Assembly (NCBI GenBank): GCA_016859345.1 | Contig: CM029119.1 | Location: 10,730,896-10,794,895, forward strand | Source: Istiophorus platypterus | Taxonomy: Eukaryota; Chordata; Actinopteri; Istiophoriformes; Istiophoridae | Length of the DNA: 64,000 bases | Direction of reading: 5' to 3' | Shown here: piece after piece, positions 35,451-47,115 of the stretch | Numbering within the stretch: the first letter of the stretch is position 1 | How the letters are laid out: each line of letters starts with the position of its first letter | The notes under the pieces: generated by a model | Told to the model about the DNA's origin: nothing | The model's database searches: none | The model's input: only the letters and a program-made list of their open reading frames with translations | Position numbers and translations under genes: made by a program

Positions 35451-38400
35451 CGTTGAACAGACCATGTAATGTTCTGGGTTTGTGGCACATCACATCACCA
35501 GTTTTAGCGTCTCACCTAATCTTTTAACCATCCACCAAAGGCAATCCTCCAAAATATAACCCCTTAAAATGAAATATAATGGTGTATGGTACCACATTGT
35601 GTTTTAACGTCATTACAACATATAAAAGGCAGGATGGTGAGGGGAGCAGTCTGGCTTTAAAGTGCATTTCAAACAGATGAGGCAGCACTACATGGCCTGA
35701 GCCAGCTGGATGAAAAGAACACATCTGGCTAGCTGAGTCAAATGCCTAAAGATACCAAACTCTGTTGAAATATTTGGTGAATCTCTCCCTTCCACTCAAA
35801 CATGCGAACCGTGATCACAAAGAGAGAAGTGGCGGCAAAAGCACGCAGACATAATGTACTGTACACCAACATGCCAACTCTGCATTTCTATACAAACTAT
35901 CACTGTAGGTGAAACAAAGCCTATTTTGTCACAAGGCCACCATCAATACACATTCAACTTCTATTTAAAATAGCCTAAACAAACTGCTGACTTCTGTGGC
36001 TGGGATGGCAGATGATCAGTTTTTAAATGTAAACTCAAACTTTGCAGACAAATGGACTCAGGACGAGACATCTACGGCCTTCTGCCCGGGCCCCAGGTGA
36101 AACATATGGCACGCCATGAGATGTGTGACAAATACACTGCCCCTATGAAATAATCCCTGGCAAGGCAAAACAGGACTTGTGGTACATTGCAGCTGTCACT
36201 CTCTTTTTCGGTAATCAATCAACTGAGTCATGGCGGGACAAGCCCATCCATGATCCCTTTCAAATCAGTCATCTTCCAGTCCTCTGAGTTTCTGCAGCCA
36301 GTCCTGTCTTGTTTGTCTCTCCTCTGGACAAAAACTTCGGTTTTGAAAGAGGGAAATGTGTTTCTGTTGATGACAGAGTTTGTTTTATGGCTTCACCGGT
36401 CACTCTCTTGTAATGTTTGTAGCAGAGCAGAGAGAAGAGAGTAAGTGTTGCTGCTGAATATGGGGGAAAACCCTGGGTGGGTTCTAGTAAAAGGCTGGAA
36501 AGGCTCTTTTTTGGCTCTTCCATTAATGTAGTCCACCTACGTCTTCATGTTTTCATTCACTTTCTTTTCCAGCATTTCTGTAGTTTAGAGAGCATGTGGA
36601 CATTGCACCAGGGATTGTGCTTATTTTTCAGACTTTTCATCCTGACTTTCTTAGTTTCTTTCCATAACCCACCTCACTCCCATATTTGTTTCTCCAACCC
36701 TTCACAATCACGCATGTGTTGAACATCATCGTCTTGTATGACACACACATACGGACACTGGGTGGAACTGCTCCTTTGCATAAACATTTCCACACTGAGG
36801 AGGAGAACTTAGATGTCTGTACTCAGAGGGCTGAGGCTGTGTTGTCACGGATACACGGATCTGTTTGGACAGCAGAGGGTTTTCCCTGAGAGGACCCCAG
36901 AGGTGCCCGAGGATATGCCGCACCCTTAAAAAGACGTCTGAGCCCTAATAGTTTACATATGAGATGTTACGTAATGGATCTCTCCCTCTCGGAATCACAT
37001 CAAGACATACTTGCAGAAACAGGACTTGATAGTGCTGCTGACAAGTTCTTGAATAAACTCTTGAGATATCACATACTAAGACTGGCCTGGAGTGATCTAG
37101 ATAGAGTATTATATACAAGGCGCTTTACATATTCAGCAAAACTGCCCAAACTTCTGCAGCACAAGTGTCAGTCGTAAAAAAGTCAAATACTTGACAAGAA
37201 AATATGTGAGGGAAAAAAACATGGCCTGCGGTCAGATCTAATGATTAAATAAAGCTTATTTAGGGTATAAAAGTTCAATAAAACTACAGAGAGAGTGTAC
37301 AGAAATGCTTAAGAATGCATATGTTACTGCTGATGAGATCTCATGGGATTATAAAACTATTATTTATCTTATTTGTCATGGGAACCAAGATCACCAAGCC
37401 CAAATGTCACTTCAATCTGTAGAAGAATCGCAATGAGATCAGTCTCATGTCACTGACACTTTAATGGCAACCTAGCACCTCTATGTATGCTGGACAATAT
37501 CTAATACCGTATGATGACAAAGGGTCTATAGCTAAGGTGGAGGACATATAAGATGTCAGTGTAGCCTTGATCATTAAATCATACAAATGAGGAGAATGAT
37601 GCAAGCTTCTTTAAGTCTCTTCTTAAAGTTTGTTTGAAGCATCTATGGATTCTCTGGCCCCTTCAGGGTCAGTCATCACACACGCTATGTAATAACCTTG
37701 CAACCTCTCTATTCATGCTACTGTCAACCTGGAACGTGGCTACTTTTTTGAGTAATTTGAGCATCTGCCTAGTACCATGTTGACTCAGAAAGTAACATCT
37801 AACTGTGCAAATTATTGAGTCTGTATAGGTTCTTGTTTAGTCTTCCTGCAACCTACTAGTCTCTTTGCCCCCATGGCTGTTTGTCTCAGCTTGTCCGTCT
37901 AATCCAGTCTTTAGAGACTCCGCTATTTAGTCTCTTAAAACAACACAATGTTCTGTTGCAATTTTTTTTCCAGTTATGGATTCTGCTTATGTATAAAAGT
38001 ATTTTTACTTAATTCGGTCTAAATCTCTGCTCTTACCAAACTCATTCTCCCCCTTTTCACATCCAGTTCAAATCAAATTAATTCTCCTGCCTCTTCATCC
38101 AGGCAAACTAATGCTGTGCTGCCAGCGAAGAATGTAAGGAATGTAGTCTTTTCTTTTCTTATGTCTGAGCCATGTCTTCTCTTTGAAGTTATGGTGCATT
38201 ACATAACTGGATGAAAATTGGAACTCTCCAGTTTTTCCCATGCATCATCAAGTTATTTTTATTATTACTATTTTGCAGCTGTGGCTATAAGCAGAGTGCC
38301 TCTGGCAATAATATAACATTAAAAGAAAAAAAAAATCATATCCTAGTCATAATCTATGTTTCTCTTTCATTATGCACAATTACATGCTTCATTGGATTCA

Positions 38401-40129
38401 CTACAAAAGCTACTGCATAGTGTTTGTGTGACATGTAATACATGCAAACTGACACAAACATCTCACATTTCTTTGTCACCAAGTGCTGACATAGGACCCT
38501 GCTGCCAGCATTCAATAATTCAGTGAGTAGGTATGTTTATGTGCATCCAAAATCCTGACTAGGCATTAAACACAAAAGCAGGACAACAGTAGAGTAGAAG
38601 ATACAACCACTCGATTAATGCTCTCATAGTAATTATAGAAACAGCTTTCTGACTAGATCTTTTGCCTGGAGGAACAAACTTTCATGTGCAGTCGATTTAT
38701 ACAAAAAATAACGACTCTTTTTCCTTTTCCTTTTCAGGTGAAGATAAGAGTTTGGATCACTGCATCAAAGCCAAATAGAATAGCCCTTATGGTGTGTGTC
38801 AGTGCCGAAGCACTTCAACTCTCAGTGCCAACACTGCAGCAGAGGACCAGAGACAAAACTGATGATAGTGGAGTAAAAATACTGATATCTCAACTGCAGT
38901 GTGTTTGGATGTTCGGAAGACATGCATTCAATAGTTTCGTGAAGGTCAAATCTATGAAAGTGGAACAAAAATGGTTTACCACAAAAGGAGGGTGGTGCTA
39001 ACCTGGCATACATTGAAGACTCATGCAGCAGCAGCCAAGGTTGCATCTTAGTTCTATTGCTGTTTTGCATTTCACAATTTATAGGACAGATCAAAGTTCA
39101 AGGACTAAAGCTGTGTGTAAAAACATATACTGTATTGTATTATGCAAATGCAACAAACACATGGACATGTCGTGTCACAGCAACATACAATGCCGAGATA
39201 AATACTTCCTCCATAGTTAAATCATGGATGAATGTCATGTTTGGCTTTTGCTCTTTTGACAGTGAGCATTGCATTCAGGAGGTTCCTCCTAAAATAACTG
39301 TGGCATAATTAATCCATTCCCTTTAATGACAAATGTGTTGAAAAAGCTATAATGTACAACTGTGTGTACGGTTGTCAGATCCGGCAGATTAAATCTGCCC
39401 CGGAATATAAGTGCAAAAAATTTGGAGCCCTCTCCAAGCCTGTTCAACAAAATCCAGATAGCTGACTCAGTTCGAGTGACAAACTGGATATAATTAAGCT
39501 CCAGACTCTTTGAGCCAAGTGGCTGAGTCAACTGCATAACCACAAAAACCCTACTGCTCCTACAGAGGCCTGTCAGGGCTTGAAGGTCTACAGGCTCTAC
39601 GTGCACTTTTTAAACGTACGCTATGGTGTGAAATACAAACCACATTTTACAGTTGCTGTGATGTTTGCACCGACACTTAGTGAGTCTTTGCGATCTGTTC
39701 AAAAATAAAGCGGACTGGCAGAGACATTGAATTAAACAGAAATGTCACTATCGGACATGACCTGACAGAACAGCAAAGAGTAGACGAAAACAGAGTTGGA
39801 TCAGCTGTGGATTTCAAACATTTCAAACGATATAACAAATTATCAGTTGTGATGAAATAACATTAGCGCATATATATGCATATGACAGATTACATTTTAT
39901 CCTAACAGGAAATAACATTATTGCAATTACGGTTGCAAGGTGTGATGATATTTACGGTGAGATTATATCAATCCGTCAATGATTTTGATAACATTTATAC
40001 TATGGGATCACTCCCTTTAATATCACTAAGTTGGTGTCAGGGCAATGTTGCAGAGCAATGGGTTGGACCATTTTATGGTCATATTATAATTTTCACGTGA
40101 CTTTTTCATCAGTGTGACACAAGTATTTT

Positions 40130-40240
40130 GACAGACTAGACCAGAATAGAAAAGAACAGACCATAATCGAATAGAGCAGAACTAGATAGACTGGAATAGA
40201 ACTGCACAGAACCACAGAGGGGAGCACAAACAGAACAGAG
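40130..40240. repeat. degenerate pentanucleotide array (NNAGA-type)
   Basis: Roughly 15 to 20 consecutive 5-bp units such as ACAGA, CTAGA, CCAGA, ATAGA, AAAGA and GCAGA in near-constant register, with a few slips. Confidence 0.8.
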
Positions 40241-40365
40241 ACCCGTCCAACATGGTTTAGTCTGTGTCCCTGTGTGAGATCAGAATACTCCCTCAGCTCA
40301 GTTCATGTGTTGGTGTGTCCCCTCACAGACTGGAACAACTGACAGCAGAGGCCACAGGTGAGAGA

Positions 40366-40409
40366 CAGACCCACAGACAGGCAGACAGACAGACAGCGGG
40401 GGGGGGGGG
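40366..40409. repeat. (CAGA)n followed by a 12-G run
   Basis: CAGACAGG/CAGACAGA units run directly into twelve consecutive G (40398-40409), at the edge of the CpG island. Confidence 0.9.
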
Positions 40410-40797
40410 ATCATTCGGTCCGTAGCACCTGTGTCCGCTGCCATCACTCATTCAGCTCACGTCACCAGCCGTTCGGCCCGGGAGCTCTGCGTTCAGCGGG
40501 GCCGGCTCTCCCGGGGGTCCGTCCGGAGGATGGATGGTGCCCAGGGATCGCCCCTAAAGACCGTCGGCGAGTTTGCGCAACGGAGGAAACGCGGCGCTAC
40601 CACCCTCTGCGGTGCCGGAGAGCAGGCGGCGTGGCGGCCGGAGACGTGAAATCACGCATTCAGGCACATCATCACAAACTTGTGCGCGTATCTCTGCGCA
40701 GCCTCCATCCCGATCGTACGCGCTTTTCTAGCAGCGGCAGTCAAAAGCTCGGTTCAGTCCAGGGTTATTTTGTGTTCCTATTTTCCGCTTTCCTTAC

Positions 40798-41200
40798 CTG
40801 TGGGTTAATCCGACGTCCTTGTGCGTGTTGGGGAAACCGTGGGACTGTGGATCCGATCCGACAGGACATAAACCAACTTCTTCAGCCTTTGGTGATGTGG
40901 TGGCGGCGGAGGAGCTGCTTTTCTTTTTTTTCCTTTTCTTTTTTTTTTTTTTTTTGTCCCTCCCCGACACAACTTTTCAGCAGCAGCTACGCTTCCACCC
41001 TCGGCTCCGGCTCCGGCTCCGCGCACGGAGCCTCTAACCCCGCGGGGAAGAAGCCCTTCGCTCCTGCGTAAAAGGTCAAGGGAACATGCTGGCGGCGCTG
41101 GAGGGTTGTCGCGGCGGCCCCGGCTGTGCGTCGGGCGGACTCAGCTGTCATCTCGCTGGAAGCGGCCTCTCCATGCCTACACACAACAACGCCACCCACC
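40798..41200 (-). other. dnmbp: candidate noncoding exon 1 of dnmbp (right boundary approximate)
   Basis: The minus-strand sequence ends in ACCCACAG followed by GTAAGGAAAG, a near-consensus 5' splice site, inside a CpG island. The first coding exon at 27752 needs an upstream exon of this kind. The start is unknown and the linkage is inference. Confidence 0.4.
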
Positions 41201-41205
41201 TCTTA

Positions 41206-41222
41206 CCCCCCCCCCCCCCCCC
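41206..41222. repeat. 17-C homopolymer (G-run on the minus strand)
   Basis: Seventeen consecutive C on the plus strand within the CpG island. Confidence 0.95.
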
Positions 41223-41529
41223 GAAGTTACCCGCGGCTGCCCCGGCTGGCGCCTGACTAGAAAAAAATATAAAAAAAAGGAAAGAAAGAAAGCGGGTCCA
41301 AAAGCGCAGGAGAGCCAGAGTCCTACTATTTTCTTCCACCCTGTTGTTTCTTATTATTCAGACTTGTGCGGTAACGTTTATGAGTCACAACCCCAATAAC
41401 CCAATAATGCGAGGTGACCGGGTGCATGTACGCGTGTGGCGCACAAATTTATGAAGTATTTTCTGGCCAACTTAAGAATTTCCATTTCATGCGACATTAA
41501 AATTCTATTCCATTACGGTTCAGAGGTAA

Positions 41530-42156
41530 ATCTTGTACTTTTTACTCCACTACATTTATCTACCAGTCAAGTTACTTTTCAGAATTAGATTTGGCAAACA
41601 ATCAGTGTGTAAAATGTGATTCTTTATTATAGGTCGAACTACCCATCAAAATATAAGTAATTTAAAATTAGATTCACCTTCAACAGCTACAACATAAAAT
41701 AAAACATAAAACATGAGTTCATCAGTTATGTTAATCTTGTGATATAATGTATTAAACCAGGGGCAAGCTTTGCTTTAGTCTAATGAGTACTTGTTCTCTT
41801 GAATAGGGCCGTAACAAAATATTTTTTCTCTATCAATTTATCTGCAGATTGTTTTTTATTTATCAGTTAATAATAATAATAGTTTGGTCTGTAAAATGTT
41901 AAAAAAAAACGGTTTAAATCAATCAAGGTATAAGTTTAGATTTGCCCCCAAAAAGATAAAATAGTTGGCATTTAATTTTCTCTCAATGGACCGATTGCTT
42001 CAGCTCTACTTTTGGGACTTTGAGTGCTGTCTGCTGATAATAGTTCTGTACTTTAACACTTCGAATGCAGGAGTTTTACTTGGCTGAGTACTTTTAGGTT
42101 GTTGTAATCTTATCTTTACTTAGGCGAAGGATCCCTGGACTTCTTTTCACCACTGC
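41530..42156 (+). mobile_element. eroded fish repeat of the 'ACTTTTACTCCACTACATTT' type, interrupted
   Basis: The left part contains TTGTACTTTTTACTCCACTA and CATTT, then AGTTACTTTTCAGAATTAGA, TTTATTATAGGTCGAACTAC and CACCTTCAACAGCTACAACA. The right part contains GCTGATAATAGTTCTGTACT, GAATGCAGGAGTTTTACTTG, TCTTTACTTAGGCGAAGGAT and CTTTTCACCACTGCC. These phrases occur in this order in a very common percomorph repeat as I remember it. The middle is split by a second element (41805-42009). Confidence 0.7.
41805..42009 (+). mobile_element. AGGGCTGCAAC-type MITE nested in the repeat at 41530-42156
   Basis: Starts AGGGCCGTAAC, continues TATCAATTTATCTGCAGATT and GTTTGGTCTGTAAAATGTTA, and ends GACCGATTGCTTCAGCTCT. 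The imperfect terminal inverted repeats and the internal phrase TTTGGTCTGTAAAATGTT place it in the same family as the copy at 35214-35450, with much of the middle deleted. Confidence 0.65.
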
Positions 42157-44142
42157 CAAAAAAAATAAATCCTCTCATAAGCCAAGCCATCATTATAAAT
42201 TAGGTTATGTTGCCAAAAGTGCATCTGTTTAATCACGTTAATATGATAACTTTCTCTTAATCATGGTGTCAGTAAACGTCTAGGAGCAACTTGATCAGCC
42301 CTGTTTTAAAAAGCATGTGCCTTACCTATTTTTTTATTTCAGAAACTTTTTCAAACCCCTGATAGACCAGGCTAGACCCGCTGGAACTGGGATATTATTT
42401 TTAACAAATGTCATCACACAGCTTTATATTTAAGATACTACATAATTACTTTAGTGTCAGCAGATATATTTTTACAGTAAAGCAAAACCTTCCCTCTTAT
42501 GACTTACATACCACTGACAATATTAGATCAAAAAATTAGTTTTTAAACCAGCTTTGAAAAGTTGGAATAAGAAATATTACAAATGATAGAGTTTGTAAAA
42601 TAATTTCAAGGAAGTTTTTAGTTTTTTATTTTCTTCGTATTTAGATTTACCAGATCAAAGTGTTGCATAATTTACCAGTTCAGCATAATATGTGTTATAG
42701 AATGTGTCATCCATTGCTTTTGAGATGCATGTGAGTAGGGAGCCAACACTGCTTTTGTGGCAGAGGATGAACTAAAATCAACAAGGACATTTCTTCGGTT
42801 TATTACCCCAATCCTGTGCAGGTCAGCACATGTTTGGAGTTTCCGCTCTGCCCAGACCAAATACTGTTCACAGCATCTTAAGGAAGTACCAATATCTACG
42901 TTTGGAACTTAAGGATTTTTCTGTTGTTCTTTAATTTTGTGTCATAACAAGTCATGTAACTGAATTGAACTGTGTGCTCTGTATTGATTTAATATGTTAT
43001 CTGGCAAGAGTGCTTTTGCTCAAGCTTTAGGTCTGCGTTGGATTTCCTACATTTTTGATTCAGTTAGAAGTCTCAAAATGGCAGGAGTGAAAGTGAAGGA
43101 AATGGCAGTAGCTAATATGGTTCAGATAACTCTAAAACAAATTCCCTGTAATCAAGCTATTAGACACTCAGCAGGAAGGTGTAACCAGCATTTTGTTTTG
43201 TGGCTTTCCTCTCAAACTGAGGCTCTTTTATTTAGGACCATTAAGTCAGTGAAAACCTTTTGGTAGGAAGAGAAAATCATAGTTGTCACTTGAAGGGATT
43301 TTGCGTTTGGTAACCCTTTCTCTCAGACATGGCCAGTGTGTGTTGCGGTGTGAATCACTGATTCCAGTTTTTGCTGTGTCTGCAGTAATGTCAGCTTCCT
43401 CATATGTGATCTTGTATGTGCAGAACAATGGCAGGAAACCAAGCAAGTTGGGTGCTATTGCCCTTAAATGTTGGTAAGGAAAAAGGAAAAGATACAGAAC
43501 AGGTCACACGAAAAAACACACACATTGAAACAGCCTTGGTCTTATATACATACACAGACACGTATACACAACACAACATTTATGTTGTAGGTATCACTTT
43601 ACAGCACCTTTATAAAGTCTTGATATGCCCCTATGTTTGTTTTTTTACCTTTAAAATGCACATATGCCTAAATCTACAACACATCCCAAGTCAGTGTACA
43701 GCTTTTCTACAAAAGTCAATCTTGTAGTTATACTGTATTATTAAGGACATAGCTACAGGGGGTTTAACTTGCTCGTCAATCATAAAGTTCCCTTATAGGT
43801 TCTTATAAGTTATAAGTTTGCTCCAGTAAATCTTAATGGGTACAGGTTGCCAGCAAGAGAAGAATATTTATATAGAGAACATCTAGCTGAAGCTAATTTG
43901 CAACTCCTGTCCCTGGCTAGGCTTTTATATTCAGATAAAAAAAATGGATAAACACTTTCAAGATAAAAAGAAAAGAACATATTATATTTAAGTATATTCA
44001 AGTATATTGATATGTATTGCAAAATAAATGTGGTGCCCTGAATTGCATTCATTTTTTTAACATAATACAGTGCACCATTATACTTTTCTCGTCATTGCAT
44101 CGTCACTGTCCGGTGAAGATCAATGAAATGTCAACTTTTTAT

Positions 44143-44165
44143 GATCATCATCATCATCATCATCA
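44143..44165. repeat. (CAT)n microsatellite
   Basis: Seven CAT units. Confidence 0.95.
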
Positions 44166-44355
44166 GGGTGGTTGTTCTGTAACTTCCAATAAAAGACGGT
44201 CCACCAGTGTCATAGAACTTCTGCGTCGACTTTTGAGTCAACGAACGTGGGTAAATCATTGTAGGAAATGTCTGGCACTGTAGGTCCACTGAGTGGGCTT
44301 CATTGACGCCACATTGGGCCAAACTAAGTGTACACAGATGCAAGCGCAACCCCTT

Positions 44356-44389
44356 ACACACACACACACACACATACACATGCACACAC
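44356..44389. repeat. (CA)n microsatellite
   Basis: CA run with TA and TG interruptions. Confidence 0.9.
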
Positions 44390-46609
44390 CCATGCTACAG
44401 CTGAGAACACTCCAGATCAGAGGCACTGTATGAAATGCTGGCTTTGTCTTCTCACATAGTGGCCACTTTCATTCAAGGGCAGTATGTGGGTGTATTGTTG
44501 TCTTTCAATATTTGCTGCCAGTTGATCTCCACTATAATGCTCTGCAGGCAGAGAATACATTGGCTGTCGTACAATCATCCTATTGTGTTTGCTCTGAGAG
44601 ACATCAGCTCTGACGGTGTATGAACAGGCAGCAAAAAGAAAATCCAGGCAGTTATCACAGTTATTGGGCTGATATCTGAATTGATGTCAGTAAGTGGTGG
44701 AATTTATGATTATTATGGCTCAGTTTTATCACGGCTGTAGGTTTGATGTTGCATGGCTAATGTCAGATAGCTAACAGTTCATTATTTGCCTGTCCAGTGG
44801 AGGCAGCATAGCAAAAGGTAGACACATCTGAAAATATAATTCTGAGATTCTTTGAAATATATATTTAAGATTCTTAGTTGTATTATATTCACCAGTAGTA
44901 ATAGTGGCACACTGAGGGTAGTATTCGGCCTAGTATTGCAGTAGTTTGTAGACTTTCTGTTTCCACTGGTCTCCCCCCATTGAATGATAAGTATGTTGGC
45001 TCCATGTTTGTTTGTCTCCACATAACTGTTTTGAAGTCACTGAAGTGCACTTTTCGCCTTTCCTTTGCATCAGAGAGAGGACATTTTTGTATTCTCTAGT
45101 CTTTACGAACCTCTTGTTCAAAAGTCTAGTGCCCTCTGAACAGAGTCCGGTTTGTAAAAGGCCCCTTGTTTTTAGCCTGTAAGATCATTCTCTGTTCAAG
45201 GAAACATACTATGACATTACAGGGTCATTTGAATTTCCCGTCCATCGGGATCATCCTACTCCTGAAATCTTTTATAAAAAAACTTTATTTTCAGACATTT
45301 CCAGCTTCCATTTGTTGAATTAGATCATATTAAAGCTATAATAAATGCATATACGAATCTACAAAAAAAACACTCTCCAGATAGAGATACATCAGCTTTG
45401 GATTTGGACATATTTATTATCAAATATTTACACCAAATTGACATATTTATAAATCCTTTATCTGAGCAGTTGGTATACCAAAAAGTGTCCATTCTTTGTG
45501 CTGTGCATTGTTCTAAAAGACGTCACTTTGCCCTATGCTGCCACCTCCAGGACGCCGAGGCTCAGTCTTGAGACAAAGCAGAACATAAGCTTTTACGTCA
45601 TAGGTTTTGTATGAATCATCTGCTTCAATGATGCTTCTGCATCACACAGCAGAAAAGATTGCCCACAGAGGGCACTTGCATTATCAAATTTTTCCATTTT
45701 CCTGCTGATATGAACTCAATATGAATGGATGTAATATTATAATATATTTATATTACTATTATGGTCATCATGGAGGTGTCCAGGTTATCATAAGAGTGAG
45801 ATACATGACACACAGCTCTACATGTTCAACTTTATCAGCTGGACATTATTTGATACAAAAAAGTAATTGCCAGATGGTTTTATCAATTGTGATATAAAAA
45901 AAAGGATGAAAAATTGAAAAAAAAGTTTTAGTAGCAGATGTTTTCCTAGTGGGCCAAGTTGAGACCTTTTGTTTTTGTCTTTTTGACAAGAAATGTAGCA
46001 ATAAGTATAGGACAAAGGCAGTTATGTTTGACTCCTTTCCTTGCACTGCAGTGACATCTACTGTGGTTGTCTGAAAGGTTAGCAGGCAAAACTAAACACA
46101 TACAAAGAGATTTGAAACACCCCACACTTCTTGTAAATAGAGCAAGTAAATTGTTATTATTGAGTACTTTCAGGGCATTGAGTCAAATATGTGTTTAACA
46201 TCTAACATCAAGTTTAGAATAACAGTTTATGGGGCTTGGTATTTCATATGATAACAACATTTGCAGTTAAAGCTTCATCAGAGTACCATATGCTGAAACA
46301 TAGATTACAGTTGTCTCCCTGAATCTGCTGCTAACATCATGAACCAGGTAACCTTTACAAGGTGCAATTAGCAGCAGAGAATGATTTTCTTAAGTATTCT
46401 TCCCACCTCGTTTTATTTTGCTGATTTAATTTTATGTCTCCTGCTTTCTTACTTTTGGACTGGTATGAAATGCTATAAAATAAAGATTACTACTGGCATT
46501 ATTGTCATTATTAAGCAAGGAAAAACTAATGATGTTACTCATTCAAATGCATTAAAGAACGGTGAATGGACGAAACACAGCAAAAACACAGCATATGGAG
46601 ATGGTAAAT

Positions 46610-47004
46610 TATTACAGCAAAAACAATCTTTTATTTTCACTTTCAATTTTCATGAATTTATAGAAATCAAAATCCAAAAAGTCCTTTACAAATACATGAT
46701 AGCTGTGTTCATACAAATTAACATTGTTACATAAATACACCAGGTTGGCAACAATTCCTTAATACAGACACACAGCGTATATTTATCAACAAAATACACA
46801 AACAAAAACACAGAGGTTTGAAATACATAATCATAGGATTAAAAGGGTAAAAATACATACATATATTATGGTCATTTTATGGTTTCCATAATTTGTACGT
46901 GTTTGTGTGAGCGTGAACGTGTGAGTGTGCATGTTTTACAGTATGTGGGATTTTCAGTGTATGTGTGCGCATGTTTGTGTGACGTCTGAATCATTGTCCA
47001 TGTC
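46610..47004 (-). other. cpn1: cpn1 3' UTR
   Basis: Sequence after the stop codon at 47005 up to a probable cleavage site about 20 nt past the AATAAA hexamer (46635-46630). The end is inferred. Confidence 0.6.
46630..46635 (-). terminator. cpn1: polyadenylation signal AATAAA for cpn1
   Basis: First canonical AATAAA on the minus strand after the cpn1 stop codon, about 370 nt downstream of it. Confidence 0.6.
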
Positions 47005-47115
47005 TCATCTGGGGCCGAGCTTTAAGGGGGCCTTGGGGGACGAGAGGTTCTTCTTGCTGTTGTGGGGCTTCGCTTTCAGGTTTTGTTTTGGTGCTGTTTT
47101 CAAGTAAAAATGAAG
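47005..47115 (-). CDS. cpn1: cpn1 exon 9: C-terminal basic tail and stop
   Basis: 111 nt including TGA. Acceptor CTCCCCGACAG. Encodes LHFYLKTAPKQNLKAKPHNS, then KKNLSSPKAPLKLGPR, a Lys-rich tail like that of mammalian CPN1. N435-L-S is the only N-glycosylation sequon I find in the protein. Confidence 0.93.
   Translation of the reverse strand, partial: LHFYLKTAPKQNLKAKPHNSKKNLSSPKAPLKLGPR

Larger units (their letters stand above)
27753..40797 (-). other. dnmbp: probable dnmbp intron 1 (5' UTR intron)
   Basis: The first coding exon starts at a 3' splice site (27753), so the gene continues upstream. If the CpG island at 40.4-41.2 kb is its promoter, this 13-kb stretch is intron 1. No coding exon recognised. 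It contains (CA)n tracts (33820-33859, 34505-34660), an eroded fish repeat (35214-35450) and a degenerate pentanucleotide array (40130-40240). A nearer noncoding exon cannot be excluded. Confidence 0.5.
40430..41245. promoter_or_regulatory. dnmbp: CpG island, candidate dnmbp promoter
   Basis: A GC-rich block in otherwise AT-rich DNA, dense in CpG, with many GGCGG, CCGGG and GCGCG words on both strands and no TATA box. It lies upstream of the dnmbp start exon on the minus strand and carries a minus-strand donor CACAG/GTAAGG (exon end 40798). It also includes a 17-C run (41206-41222). It might instead or additionally drive an unseen plus-strand transcript. No ORF in it resembles a known protein. 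Confidence 0.6.
41260..46609. other. intergenic region between dnmbp and cpn1
   Basis: AT-rich. Contains a nested pair of fish repeats (41530-42156), a (CAT)n tract (44143-44165) and a (CA)n tract (44356-44389). ORFs here are short, unrelated to known families and lack splice or codon support. Confidence 0.7.

Noticed and set aside
38684..39001. Plus-strand 105-residue ORF preceded by an acceptor-like TTTTCCTTTTCAG
   Set aside because: No partner exon, no donor in phase that I can support and no family match. It is treated as chance.
40358..41071. Plus-strand 237-residue ORF over the CpG island
   Set aside because: Contains translated CAGA, G-run and T-run repeats and no recognisable domain. 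Long ORFs are expected by chance in GC-rich islands.
42994..43266. Plus-strand 90-residue ORF in the intergenic region
   Set aside because: No recognisable domain, splice context or repeat-derived protein. Chance ORF.
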